The notes under the pieces are model-generated. The model saw nothing but the letters and a program-made list of their open reading frames with translations, was not told the DNA's origin and ran no database searches. Both the position numbers and the translations under genes were made by a program. A DNA stretch of 63,017 nt, taken from contig JAUWBF010000012.1 in the NCBI GenBank assembly GCA_030601755.1, positions 1-63,017 on the forward strand. The letters are read 5' to 3'. The stretch is from Verrucomicrobiota bacterium. GTDB lineage: Bacteria > Verrucomicrobiota > Verrucomicrobiia > Opitutales > Opitutaceae. Of this stretch, positions 17,145-25,411 are shown piece after piece; the first letter of the stretch is position 1, and every line of letters starts with the position of its first letter.

Positions 17145-18008
17145 TTACTTGGCGACGGCGGGGGCCTTGCGCAGGTGGAGCGCCGAGAGGATGTCGCGGA
17201 GTTCGTCGCGCATCTCGAGGCGGTTGACGATGCGGTCGACGAGGCCGTGGGTCTGGAGGAACTCGGCGGTCTGGAAGCCGGGGGGCAGGGTCTGCTTCAC
17301 GGTGTCCTTGATCACGCGGGCGCCGGCAAAGCCGATGAGCGCGCCGGGCTCGGCGATGTTGACGTCGCCGAGGACGGCGAAGCTGGCGGTGACACCGCCC
17401 ATGGTCGGGTGGGTCAGCACGGAGATGTAGGGCAGGCCGGCGTCGGACAGGCGGCCGAGGGCGGCACTGGTCTTGGCCATCTGCATGAGGGAGAAGATGC
17501 CTTCCTGCATGCGGGCGCCACCGGAGGCGCTGAAGATGATGCAGGGGATCTTGAGCTCGAGGGCGCGCTCGATGGCGCGGGTGATTTTTTCACCGACGGC
17601 CGAACCCATGGCGCCGCCGCAGAAGCGGAAGTCCATGACGGCGACGGAGACCTTGATGCCGTGAATCTTGCCAGTGCCGCAAACGACGGCCTCGGTCAGG
17701 CCGCTGTCGCGCTCGTATTTCTTGATGCGCTCGGGATAGGGCTGCGAGTCGACGAATTGCAGCGGGTCGGCGGAGCGCACGGTGGCGTCCTGCTCCTCGA
17801 AGGTGCCCTCGTCGAAGAGGCCGGCGATGCGGGCGCGGGCGCCGATCGGGAAATGGTAGCCAGACTTCGGCACCACCATGAGGTTGGCCTCGAGTTCCTT
17901 GTTGAAGATGACTTCCCCCGAGATAGGACACTTGGTCCAGAGTCCCTTGGGGATGTCCTTCTTTTTGACGACGACCGTGGAATACTTCGGCTTGCTGAAG
18001 AGCGACAT
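17145..18008 (-). CDS. accD: Acetyl-CoA carboxylase carboxyltransferase beta subunit, zinc ligands lost
   Basis: A 287-residue carboxyltransferase beta subunit, making malonyl-CoA for fatty acid synthesis with AccA and AccBC (not in the window). The catalytic crotonase-like core is well kept: [46 protein letters not shown] and [11 protein letters not shown]. The N-terminal zinc ribbon is degenerate. Where the family has CxxC and CPKC, this protein has [10 protein letters not shown] and VVPKSGYH, leaving only one of the four cysteines. ATG 18008 gives [10 protein letters not shown], the normal start. It lies 40 bases after the comF-like gene in the minus-strand run. Confidence 0.95.
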   Translation of the reverse strand: MSLFSKPKYSTVVVKKKDIPKGLWTKCPISGEVIFNKELEANLMVVPKSGYHFPIGARARIAGLFDEGTFEEQDATVRSADPLQFVDSQPYPERIKKYERDSGLTEAVVCGTGKIHGIKVSVAVMDFRFCGGAMGSAVGEKITRAIERALELKIPCIIFSASGGARMQEGIFSLMQMAKTSAALGRLSDAGLPYISVLTHPTMGGVTASFAVLGDVNIAEPGALIGFAGARVIKDTVKQTLPPGFQTAEFLQTHGLVDRIVNRLEMRDELRDILSALHLRKAPAVAK

Positions 18009-18048
18009 AGACGCGGTGAAAGGGTATCGGTGAGCGGTGGTGGGACGT

Positions 18049-18783
18049 TTAGCCGTGGCCAAACGTGAGGACGTCGAGGTTCAGGCAGCCGTGGCGGCGC
18101 AGGACGCGGGCGCAGGCGTTGAGGGTTGAACCGGTGGTGAAGACGTCATCGACAAGTAGATAGGCAAGGTCGGGATTTATGGCGGCCCCGGGGGCGGGTG
18201 CAAAGGCATTTTTGAGGTTGGCCCGGCGGGCCTTGCGATCGAGGCGCGTCTGCGAACCGGTGTCTTTAACCCGTTGGAGCAGAGGCGCTATTTGCGTCGA
18301 ATCGCCGGCGGCGCGCGCGAAGATCCGCGCGATGAGATCGCTTTGGTTGTAGCCGCGAGCGCGTTGTTTGACCGGGTGCAGGGGCACGGGAACGAGGATT
18401 TTGCCGCGGATGAACTCGAGCACGTAGGGGTGGCGGCGCACGAGGGTTTCGATGTCGGCGAGCACGTGCAGGCCGTTGTTGTATTTGAGGGTGTGCACGA
18501 GGTGGCGCGCCGGGCCCTTGAAGAGCACGCAGGTGCGACCCTCGCGGTAGTCGGGCCGCAGACCGTCGCAGTGCGGGCAGATGCGTTCGCCCTCGACCTG
18601 GCCGAAGAACGGGTGCCCGCAGGTCTGACAATGGGGTTCGCGCACGAGCAACACCCGCGACACGCACGGCGCGCACAGATGTCGCAGATCCGAGCCCTGG
18701 ACCAAGCCGCCGCACTCCAGGCAAACCGGCGGGAAGACCACGTCGCGCAGGCCTCGGAGCAGGTTGGTCAGCGGCGCGGTCAT
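18049..18783 (-). CDS. ComF-family phosphoribosyltransferase-like protein
   Basis: A 244-residue ComF/GntX-type protein. Four N-terminal Cys pairs form zinc-finger-like motifs (CLECGG, CAPC, CQTCG, CPHC, within residues 21-75). A type I phosphoribosyltransferase domain follows with [16 protein letters not shown] and the PRPP-binding loop [13 protein letters not shown]. In competent bacteria ComF helps import DNA; elsewhere members are linked to repair or nucleotide salvage. No competence genes surround it. It lies 25 bases after truA. Confidence 0.9.
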   Translation of the reverse strand: MTAPLTNLLRGLRDVVFPPVCLECGGLVQGSDLRHLCAPCVSRVLLVREPHCQTCGHPFFGQVEGERICPHCDGLRPDYREGRTCVLFKGPARHLVHTLKYNNGLHVLADIETLVRRHPYVLEFIRGKILVPVPLHPVKQRARGYNQSDLIARIFARAAGDSTQIAPLLQRVKDTGSQTRLDRKARRANLKNAFAPAPGAAINPDLAYLLVDDVFTTGSTLNACARVLRRHGCLNLDVLTFGHG

Positions 18784-18808
18784 GGTGGGCGGCGGGTTTG
18801 CGGGCGGG

Positions 18809-19591
18809 TCAGTAGTGGACCTTCATCAGGCAGAGGCCGCGGGCGGGCGCGGTCTCGACACGGCGGGTGCGTTCGCGTTGGGCGAGGATGGCGGCGAGAT
18901 CGTCGGGAGTGAGTTTCCCCTGCCCGACCGAGATGAGCGCGCCGACGAGGCTGCGCACCATTTTATAAAGAAAGCCATTGCCCTCTGCGTCGATGCGCAG
19001 GCGCGAGCCGCGGGCCGTCAGGTCGAGCCGGTGGAGCGTGCGCACGGTGCTCTCGCGTTCGACCCCGCCGAAGGCACTGTAGGCGCGGAAGTCATGCGTG
19101 CCGACCAGTCGCGCGGCGCCGGCACGCATGGCCTCGATGTCGAGCGCGCGCGGCACGGAGTGCGTGTAGCGGTGCTCGAACGGATCGGCGAACGCGCCGT
19201 GGCACAGGTGGTAGCGGTAGATCTTCCCCTTGGCGGAATAACGGGCGTGAAAATCTGCGGTCACGCGGCGCGCGGTCTGCACCTGGATGGTCTCGGGCAG
19301 GCCGGCGCGCAGGGCGGCGATCAGTTTGGCGGGGCCGTGTTTCCAATCGGCGTCAAAGTGAAACACCTGGCCGCGCGCGTGCACGCCGGCGTCGGTGCGG
19401 CCGCTGCCGTGGATACGCACCGGCGCGCCGAGGATGGTCGCGAGGCGGCGCTCAAGGTGGTCCTGGACGGCGTTGTGGTCGGGCTGGCTTTGCCAACCGG
19501 AGAAGTCGGTGCCGTCGTAGGCGACTAGGCACTTCCAGCGCGGCGCGGCGGGGGCGGCGGACGACGGGTCGGCGGGCGGCGGCTGGTCCAT
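18809..19591 (-). CDS. truA: tRNA pseudouridine synthase A
   Basis: A 260-residue TruA, converting uridines 38-40 of the tRNA anticodon arm to pseudouridine. The catalytic aspartate lies in GSGRTDAGVHARGQ near residue 65. The N-terminal strand LVAYDGTDFSGWQ, the central HFDADW and the late FLYKMVRSLVGAL are all typical. It has an Ala/Pro-rich extension of about 18 residues before the domain; no nearer ATG is in phase. It lies three bases after ruvX. Confidence 0.96.
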   Translation of the reverse strand: MDQPPPADPSSAAPAAPRWKCLVAYDGTDFSGWQSQPDHNAVQDHLERRLATILGAPVRIHGSGRTDAGVHARGQVFHFDADWKHGPAKLIAALRAGLPETIQVQTARRVTADFHARYSAKGKIYRYHLCHGAFADPFEHRYTHSVPRALDIEAMRAGAARLVGTHDFRAYSAFGGVERESTVRTLHRLDLTARGSRLRIDAEGNGFLYKMVRSLVGALISVGQGKLTPDDLAAILAQRERTRRVETAPARGLCLMKVHY

Positions 19592-19594
19592 GAT

Positions 19595-20032
19595 TCAAAC
19601 GGACGGTGGCGCGGGCGGCACGGCGGGGAAGCGCTGGTCAAGGTAGTCCTGAAGGATGATCGCGGCGGCGCGCGAATCGATGACGCCCTTGGCGCGAATG
19701 TCGCGCAGCTGTTTTTGGTTCATGCCGGCCTCGGCGAGGTGCGAGGTGAGACGCTCGTCGACGGTGTGCACGGGCAGACCGAAGTCGGCGCGGAGTTGTT
19801 CGATGAAGGCGTCGACCTCCTTGGCCTTGAAGCCGGCGGTGCCGTCCATGTTGAGCGGGTAGCCGATGACGATCTCGGTGATGCGGCGCTGGCGCACGAC
19901 ATCGGCCAAGGCGACGCGGCGCTTGTCGGCGTCGTTTTGCGTGAGGGCCGGCAGGGGCGTGGCGATGCCGAGGTCGTCGCCGTAGGCGAGCCCGACGCGG
20001 CGCGTGCCATAATCAATGCCAAGAAAACGCAT
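19595..20032 (-). CDS. ruvX: RuvX/YqgF-type pre-16S rRNA nuclease
   Basis: A 145-residue RNase-H-fold protein of the YqgF/RuvX family, linked to maturation of the 16S rRNA 5' end and proposed as a Holliday-junction resolvase. Motifs: RFLGIDYGTRRVGLAYG at the N-terminus, EIVIGYPLNMDG, VHTVDERLTSHLAE and SRAAAIILQDYLDQ. ATG 20032 is chosen because the family begins directly with the first strand; a start at 20074 would run through the 35-base palindrome at 20061-20095. The gene is followed by truA three bases on. Confidence 0.94.
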   Translation of the reverse strand: MRFLGIDYGTRRVGLAYGDDLGIATPLPALTQNDADKRRVALADVVRQRRITEIVIGYPLNMDGTAGFKAKEVDAFIEQLRADFGLPVHTVDERLTSHLAEAGMNQKQLRDIRAKGVIDSRAAAIILQDYLDQRFPAVPPAPPSV

Positions 20033-20060
20033 GCTGGATGCAAAGCAGAGAGCCGCCCCA

Positions 20061-20095
20061 CCGGAGTTTGTCACTTAATAAGTGACAAACTCCGG
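20061..20095. promoter_or_regulatory. Palindrome upstream of ruvX, shared core with 57915
   Basis: Arms of 17 bases (CCGGAGTTTGTCACTTA and its complement) around one central A. The core has arms TTGTCACTTA and TAAGTGACAA and occurs unchanged at 57915-57935. It lies about 30 bases before the ruvX start, at a place suited to an operator. There is no T run, so it is not a standard terminator. Function unknown. Confidence 0.6.
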
Positions 20096-20205
20096 TTCCG
20101 CGCGGGAGCGCCGGAAGGCTAAGGGCGCGCGGGTTCCGCAAAGTGAGCGGGTTTCGCGTAGTGAGCGGGATGCGCGGATTGTGCGGGCGGGATCGGACGT
20201 CGGCG

Positions 20206-21297
20206 TCAGAGGTAGCGTCGGCCGTTCTTCAACGCGGCGAGTCGCGGCAGGAGCTTTTTGATGTCCTGCGCGCGAGACTTGGGCATGACGAGCGTGGCGT
20301 CGGCGGTGTGCACGACGACGAGGTCGTCGGCGCCCAAGACGGTCACGACGTGCTTGCCCTCGGAGAAAACGATGTTGTCCGAGCCGTCCTCAACGATGAC
20401 GGAGCCGCGGGAGACATTGCCGGCCTCGTCGGGTTTGAAGTGGCGGGCCACGGCCGGCCAGGCGCCGACGTCGTCCCAGTCGAAGGTGGCGGGCAGCACG
20501 ACGACGTTGTCGGATTTCTCGAGCAGCGCGTAGTCGACGGAGATTTTGACGAGCTTCGGGTAGAGTTTTTTCAGGACCGGCGGCAGTGCGTCGCCGGCGG
20601 CGAGCGCCGCGCGGATCTTGGCGAGGCCGGCGTCGAGCTCGGGTGCGTGGGCGGCGAAGGCCTTTTCGACGACGGGCACGCTCCAGATGAACATGCCGGC
20701 GTTCCAGAGATAGTCGCCGGACTTTAGGTATTTTTTGGCGACCTTGAGCTCGGGTTTTTCGACGAAGCGCTTCACCGCATAGACCTCGCGGCGGGCGACT
20801 TTTTTCCAGACGGAGCCGCGGTGAATGTAGCCAAAACCGGTGGCGGGCTCGGTGGGCGGAATGCCAATGGTGACCATGACCGGCGCCTTGGCGGCCGCGG
20901 CGAAGGCTGCCTGCAGGTTGGCCTGATAAGTCTTGGCGTCATGGATGACGTGGTCGGCGGGCAGCACGGCGAAGATGCCTTCGGGGTCACGCGCTCCCAC
21001 GACGGCGGCGGCGAGGCCGACGGCGGCGGCAGTGTCGCGGCCGACGGGCTCAACGACGATGTTGGCGGCGGGGATGCCCTTGCAGACCTTGCGCACGGCG
21101 TCGGCCTGGGCCGCGCTGGTGATGACGAAGATGTTTTTCGACGGCGCGATCGGCTTCACGCGGTCGATGGTCTGGGCGAGCAGCGGCTTGTCGCCGACGA
21201 CGGGCAACAGGTGCTTGGGGCAGGCGGTCCGGCTTTGCGGCCAGAAGCGCTCACCTTTTCCGCCGGCAATGATCACGATATAGGGTGTTTTTGCCAT
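20206..21297 (-). CDS. Mannose-1-phosphate guanylyltransferase
   Basis: A 363-residue nucleotidyltransferase that would make GDP-mannose from mannose-1-phosphate and GTP. Signature IIAGGKGERFWPQSR is at residues 9-23. FAVLPADHVIHDA, TGFGYIHRGS, RFVEKPELKVAKKYL and LWNAGMFIW follow, and the late FDWDDVGAWPAV is typical of ManC-type enzymes. The C-terminal phosphomannose isomerase domain of bifunctional homologues is absent. ATG 21297 is chosen by family fit. GDP-mannose usually feeds polysaccharide synthesis; no glycosyltransferases are nearby. Confidence 0.92.
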   Translation of the reverse strand: MAKTPYIVIIAGGKGERFWPQSRTACPKHLLPVVGDKPLLAQTIDRVKPIAPSKNIFVITSAAQADAVRKVCKGIPAANIVVEPVGRDTAAAVGLAAAVVGARDPEGIFAVLPADHVIHDAKTYQANLQAAFAAAAKAPVMVTIGIPPTEPATGFGYIHRGSVWKKVARREVYAVKRFVEKPELKVAKKYLKSGDYLWNAGMFIWSVPVVEKAFAAHAPELDAGLAKIRAALAAGDALPPVLKKLYPKLVKISVDYALLEKSDNVVVLPATFDWDDVGAWPAVARHFKPDEAGNVSRGSVIVEDGSDNIVFSEGKHVVTVLGADDLVVVHTADATLVMPKSRAQDIKKLLPRLAALKNGRRYL

Positions 21298-21376
21298 GAC
21301 CGGCACCTTGGGCACGATGCGGCGATGCGCAAATAATCATTTGCCGCCGCGACTTCCGCGCAGCCTGATTGCGCGC

Positions 21377-21715
21377 ATGTCCGACTCCGAAACGCCGCTC
21401 GAAATCACCGTCGCCGAGACCCGCCGCCTGCTCGACGAAGCGCCCGACGAGGTGCTGCTCATCGACGTGCGTGAACCGTTCGAACGCGACATCTGCAAGA
21501 TCGCCGAGGCCGAGCCGATTCCCATGCGGCAAATCCCGGAGAGCCTGACCACCCTGCCCCGCGACCGGCACCTGCTCATCCATTGTCACCACGGCGGCCG
21601 CAGCCTGCGCGTAACCCAGTATCTGCGCGCCAACGGCTTTGACCGCGTGAGCAACGTCGCCGGTGGCATCCAAGCCTGGGCCGACGAGATCGAACCCGGC
21701 ATGCCTCGGTATTAA
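21377..21715 (+). CDS. Rhodanese-like domain protein
   Basis: A 112-residue single rhodanese domain. The active-site loop LIHCHHGGRSLRV holds the catalytic cysteine near residue 75. The N-terminal EVLLIDVREPFERDICKI and the C-terminal NVAGGIQAWADEID-like stretch are standard. Such small cytosolic proteins carry persulfide sulfur or act as sulfur relays. It is monocistronic and divergent from the mannose-1-phosphate guanylyltransferase gene, with 79 bases between. Confidence 0.93.
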   Translation: MSDSETPLEITVAETRRLLDEAPDEVLLIDVREPFERDICKIAEAEPIPMRQIPESLTTLPRDRHLLIHCHHGGRSLRVTQYLRANGFDRVSNVAGGIQAWADEIEPGMPRY

Positions 21716-21772
21716 ACCCGACGCCGCGCAGGCAGCCGCGCCGAAAAATCACCAGACACGAGACCGTCGACG

Positions 21773-22687
21773 TCAGACCGTGAATTCGTCGGCGCGGTGC
21801 TTCGCGTAATCCGCCGCGTAGTCGGCAAAGGCCGCCTTTAGACGACGCGTCACCGTATCCACACCGGTTCGGAAAATTTGGCCGTCAATTCGCGACACCG
21901 GCTGCAGGTCCTTGGTTGTCGAGAGCAAGCAGCACTCTTCCAGTCCGGCCAGATCCTCCGGCCGAATGGTTTCTTCGCGAGCGACCACACCAGCGGCCGG
22001 AGCGATTTTTTCGAGCAACAATCCCCGGGTGATTCCCACAAGAATACCGGCCGAAAGAGGCGGAGTGACGAGCACGCCGTCGCGCACGAAGGCGAGGTTG
22101 CAGACCGCGGCTTCGGTGATCTCGCCGGCGAGGTTGAGCACGACGACCTCGTCGGCGCCGCGCACGCGGGCTTCGCGCAGACAGAGCAGGTTGTTGAGAT
22201 AGTTGCCGGTCTTCCAAGCGGGGTTGAGCGCGAGCACGGGATTGCGGCGCAGTTCCGTGGCGATGGACAACACCTGGCCTTGCTCCAGTTGTTTTTCCGT
22301 CAACGCCGGGACCGGCTGCACCAACAATACATAAGCCGGCCGGTCGGCCAGAGCCGTGTCCAAACCGATCCGGCCGTCGCCGCGGCTGATCTGCAAACGA
22401 ATATACAGTTCCCCCGCGTAGCCCGTCGCCTCGCCGTAGGCGCGCACCGTGCGCTTGATCTCGGCGAGCAAGTCGTCGTGGGTCCACGGCAGCTCCAGAT
22501 GCAGCGCCGCGGCCGACCGTTCGAGTCGCGCCCAGTGTTCGTCCCACGCGAATATCACCCGGTCGTAGGTGCGCCAAACCTCATAAATGGCGTCTCCATA
22601 TAAAAAACCGCGATTAAGCGGAGAGATCGACGGTTCGGAGGCCGGATGCAGGCGCCCGTTGGTATTGGCCTGAATATAAGGAGTCAT
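21773..22687 (-). CDS. Class IV aminotransferase (D-amino-acid / branched-chain type)
   Basis: A 304-residue fold-type IV PLP enzyme. PLNRGFLYGDAIYEVWRTY near residue 23 and EHWARLERSAAAL are the family start. The PLP lysine is in PAWKTGNYLNNLL near residue 160. EVVVLNLAGEITEAAVCNLAF and the glycine-rich LSAGILVGITR complete the cofactor site. Candidates are D-alanine transaminase, branched-chain aminotransferase or aminodeoxychorismate lyase; sequence alone does not decide. ATG 22687 is preferred over an upstream frame without homology. Confidence 0.88.
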   Translation of the reverse strand: MTPYIQANTNGRLHPASEPSISPLNRGFLYGDAIYEVWRTYDRVIFAWDEHWARLERSAAALHLELPWTHDDLLAEIKRTVRAYGEATGYAGELYIRLQISRGDGRIGLDTALADRPAYVLLVQPVPALTEKQLEQGQVLSIATELRRNPVLALNPAWKTGNYLNNLLCLREARVRGADEVVVLNLAGEITEAAVCNLAFVRDGVLVTPPLSAGILVGITRGLLLEKIAPAAGVVAREETIRPEDLAGLEECCLLSTTKDLQPVSRIDGQIFRTGVDTVTRRLKAAFADYAADYAKHRADEFTV

Positions 22688-22738
22688 GGCAAGGGGAACG
22701 ACCAGCCGACCACAGCGTGGCCACGGCGCAAGTGACAA

Positions 22739-22768
22739 ATAAAAAAGACCCGGCCGCGAAGCCGGGTC
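22739..22768 (-). terminator. Rho-independent terminator of the coiled-coil/HTH gene
   Basis: On the minus strand: GACCCGGC, loop TTCGCG, GCCGGGTC, then six T. It lies 34 bases after the stop of the 22802-23260 gene. Confidence 0.92.
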
Positions 22769-22801
22769 TCGTTAAAACAAAAGCGACGGATCGGCGACCG
22801 A

Positions 22802-23260
22802 TCAGCTCTGCTGCTCGGCGGGAGCCGGGGCGGCCTCGGCGGCGGCGCGGGCCTTCACCAAGCCGGCCTCCTTCTTGATGTTCTGCACGCTGGGCAGGGA
22901 AATGCCGAAGGACTTGGCGATCTCGGCACCGGACTTGCCTTCCTGCACGGCGGAGATGACCTGAGCTTTCAGCTCGGCGGTGATCTTGGCACGGGTGCGC
23001 TTGGCGGGCTTTTCGGCCTTGGGGGCCTTCGGAGCCTTGGCGGCTTTGCCGGGCTTGCGTCCCTTCTTGCCCTTGGCCTTGCCACCCTTGGCGGCGGCGT
23101 CCTTCACGGCCTTGATAAAGTCGTTAAGGTTATCAAAACCGAAGTCGTGGGGCAAGGAAGCCAGCGCCTGCTCGCGTTCGCTAAGAACGCTCTTTTCGAG
23201 CTCGGCGACCTTGGCCTTGGCGGCCTCGAGTTGATTTAGTTTGTCGATGAATTGTGCCAT
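22802..23260 (-). CDS. Nucleoid-like protein: coiled coil, Lys/Ala/Pro linker, HTH
   Basis: A 152-residue protein I cannot assign to a named family. Residues 1-35 form a heptad-rich helix (KLNQLEAAKAKVAELEKSV). Residues 36-55 hold a short conserved-looking segment (HDFGFDNLNDFIKAVKDAA). Residues 56-90 are very rich in Lys, Ala and Pro, with KGKKGRKPGK resembling an AT-hook or H-NS-type GRKP core. Residues 92-135 form a resolvase-like HTH (ITAELKAQVISAVQEGKSGA, then EIAKSFGISLPSVQNIKKEA). The layout suggests an oligomerising, DNA-coating protein like H-NS or Lsr2, but with an HTH reader. It has its own promoter-like sequence and strong terminator, so is probably monocistronic and well expressed. 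Confidence 0.85.
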   Translation of the reverse strand: MAQFIDKLNQLEAAKAKVAELEKSVLSEREQALASLPHDFGFDNLNDFIKAVKDAAAKGGKAKGKKGRKPGKAAKAPKAPKAEKPAKRTRAKITAELKAQVISAVQEGKSGAEIAKSFGISLPSVQNIKKEAGLVKARAAAEAAPAPAEQQS

Positions 23261-23297
23261 ACGACTTTGTAAAGAGACGCGTCCGGCGCTTTTATCA

Positions 23298-23326
23298 AGT
23301 ATAATATCAAACTATATTAAACCCAA
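23298..23326 (-). promoter_or_regulatory. Sigma-70-like promoter of the coiled-coil/HTH gene
   Basis: On the minus strand, -35 TTGGGT (23321-23326), 17-base spacer, -10 TATACT (23298-23303). The stretch is strikingly AT-rich against its surroundings. The start of transcription would fall near 23290, about 30 bases before the ATG at 23260. Confidence 0.5.
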
Positions 23327-23333
23327 AACGCCC

Positions 23334-24122
23334 TTATATTGTCATCGCGTGATAACCGCCGTCCACGATCAGCTCGGCGCCGGTGATGAACGAACCGCCC
23401 GGTCCGGCCAGCAGCAAGGTCGCGCCGACCAGTTCCCGGGCCTCGCCGAAACGCTTCATGGGCGTGTGGCCGAGGATCGACGCGACGCGGTCCGGCGTGA
23501 GCACCTTGCGGTTCTGCTCGGCGGGGAAAAAGCCCGGCACGAGCACATTGACCCGCACGCGCTGCGGCGCCCACTCGCGGGCCAGATTTTTGGAGAGGTT
23601 GTGCACCGCGGCCTTGGAAGCCGAATAGGTAAACACCCGGGAGAGCGGCACCACGCCGGACATCGAGCCGAGGTTGATGATGGACCCGCCTTCGCCGCGT
23701 TCGACCAGGTATTTGCCAAACACCTGACAGCCGAAGAACACGCCCTTGTAGTTGATGTCGAGGATGCGATCGCACTCCTCCTCCGTGATTTCGAGGAAGG
23801 GCGTGGGCGAGTTAACACCGGCTCCGTTGATCACTATATCAACCTTGCCATACGCCTTTAAAACATCGGCCAGCAGGGTTTCGAGCGCCGCCTTGCTGCT
23901 CGCCTCGGCCGCTATGAAGACGGCCTCGCCGCCGGCCGCCCGGATGCGCTCCAGCCGCGGCGCGGCCTTCTCGGCGTTGCGTCCGACCAGCACCACCTTG
24001 GCTCCGGCGGAGGCGAGGGCCTCGGCCATCGCGCCGCAGAGTTCGCCGGTGCCGCCGATCACGACGGCCACCTGGCCATTGAGAGAAAAAACCGAGGAAA
24101 GATATTCGGAGTAGTTGGTCAT
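23334..24122 (-). CDS. SDR-family oxidoreductase, D-mannonate/gluconate dehydrogenase-like
   Basis: A 262-residue classical short-chain dehydrogenase. The dinucleotide motif [14 protein letters not shown] is near residue 23 and the NAG motif in INGAGVNSP. Catalytic Ser lies in INLGSMSGV, and Tyr and Lys in [29 protein letters not shown] closes the protein. The TGxLCGA glycine motif and the segment [16 protein letters not shown] resemble the SDR-type D-mannonate oxidoreductases or gluconate 5-dehydrogenases. It is divergent from a Gfo/Idh/MocA oxidoreductase with 114 bases between, which fits a sugar-acid or polyol pathway. Substrate is inference. Confidence 0.88.
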   Translation of the reverse strand: MTNYSEYLSSVFSLNGQVAVVIGGTGELCGAMAEALASAGAKVVLVGRNAEKAAPRLERIRAAGGEAVFIAAEASSKAALETLLADVLKAYGKVDIVINGAGVNSPTPFLEITEEECDRILDINYKGVFFGCQVFGKYLVERGEGGSIINLGSMSGVVPLSRVFTYSASKAAVHNLSKNLAREWAPQRVRVNVLVPGFFPAEQNRKVLTPDRVASILGHTPMKRFGEARELVGATLLLAGPGGSFITGAELIVDGGYHAMTI

Positions 24123-24236
24123 GGAAATCCCAAGTTACGCCCACGGCCGGTCGGCTACAGCCCCTGTTTCTGAATCAATTTTCAGCCCTCCTCGGCTTGC
24201 CATCCCGCGCATCACCCGAGTTGTATAGCCGACTCC

Positions 24237-25337
24237 ATGAGCACCCCAGTGTCCTCCCGTCCGGTTTCCATCGCCATTGTCGGCTGCGGCGCGATCGCGC
24301 CCACCCAGGCCAAGGCCTTGCGCGGGCTGCCGTCCCAATTTCACCTCACGCACTGCTGCGACCAGGATAGTGCCAAGGCCGAGGCCTTCGCCAAGGAGCA
24401 CGGCCTGCAAACCATCGGCTGGGAAGCCCTGCTGGACGATCCGGCCATCGAGGCCGTCACCATCTGCGTGCCCAGCGGCCTGCACGCGCGACTCGGCGCG
24501 GAGGCCCTGAAAAAGGGCAAGCACGTCATCATCGAAAAGCCCATGGACGTGTCGGTCGAGGCCTGCGAGCGACTCCTCACCGCGCAGACCGAAGGCGACC
24601 GCGTGTTGTCGATCATTTCCCAGCACCGCTTCGACCCCGACAGCCAGCGCGTGCGCGCGCTTATCGATCAACAGGCGCTCGGCAAAACCGTCCTCGTTGA
24701 CGTCGGCATCCCTTGGTATCGCACGCAGGAATACTACGACTCCGGCGACTGGCGCGGCACCTGGGCCATGGACGGCGGCGGCTGCCTGATGAACCAGGGC
24801 GTGCACACCATCGACCTCATGCTCTGGCTGTGCGGCCCGGTGAAAAGCGTCTTCGCCCGCACCAAGACCGCCGCGCACGAGCGCATCGAGGTCGAGGACG
24901 TGGTCTCCGCCTCGCTCGAGTTCGCCAACGGCGCGATCGGCACCCTGCTCGCCTCGACCTCCTGCTATCCCGGCTTTCTCGCCAAGCTTGCCATCTACGG
25001 CACCGACGGCACCGCGATTCTTGAGGGCGACGAATTGGTGACGCTCGCCATCCGCGGACAGGAAATGCAGACCGGCGCCACCGGCAGCGCGCACGCCCTG
25101 CAAGTAGCCACCGGCGGCACCCGTTCGGCCACCGCCAACAGCACCGCCATCCCTCCCGCCAGCGCCAAGGCCGGCTGGGCTTGGGGCGACGCGCACCGCG
25201 CACAGTTCGTGGACTTCTTCGAGTGCATCCGCACGGGCCGCGCGCCCCTCGTCGACGGCCGATCGGGACGCGACGCCGTGGCCCTCATCAAGGCCGTTTA
25301 CGAGTCGGCCCGCACCGGCCTGCCCGTCACGCCGTAA
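24237..25337 (+). CDS. Gfo/Idh/MocA-family oxidoreductase
   Basis: A 366-residue NAD(P)-dependent dehydrogenase. The N-terminal Rossmann motif is VGCGAIAPTQAKAL (about residues 14-27). The cofactor/substrate lysine lies in IIEKPMDVSVEACE, and the C-terminal half has GGGCLMNQGVHTIDLMLWL with the usual histidine. Such enzymes oxidise or epimerise sugars, inositols and their acids. It is divergent from an SDR that may share the pathway. No signal or regulator gene is attached. Confidence 0.92.
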   Translation: MSTPVSSRPVSIAIVGCGAIAPTQAKALRGLPSQFHLTHCCDQDSAKAEAFAKEHGLQTIGWEALLDDPAIEAVTICVPSGLHARLGAEALKKGKHVIIEKPMDVSVEACERLLTAQTEGDRVLSIISQHRFDPDSQRVRALIDQQALGKTVLVDVGIPWYRTQEYYDSGDWRGTWAMDGGGCLMNQGVHTIDLMLWLCGPVKSVFARTKTAAHERIEVEDVVSASLEFANGAIGTLLASTSCYPGFLAKLAIYGTDGTAILEGDELVTLAIRGQEMQTGATGSAHALQVATGGTRSATANSTAIPPASAKAGWAWGDAHRAQFVDFFECIRTGRAPLVDGRSGRDAVALIKAVYESARTGLPVTP

Positions 25338-25411
25338 CCCCCGCTCCATCAAAGGGGACCGACCGGCCATTCGGCTTGCGCCCGGCGGCGGGGTGGTAGT
25401 TACTGCGGGCG

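Noticed and set aside
15759-18068. Very long plus-strand open frame across folC and accD
   Set aside because: It runs antisense through two certain genes and a REP doublet, and its composition is shadow-like.
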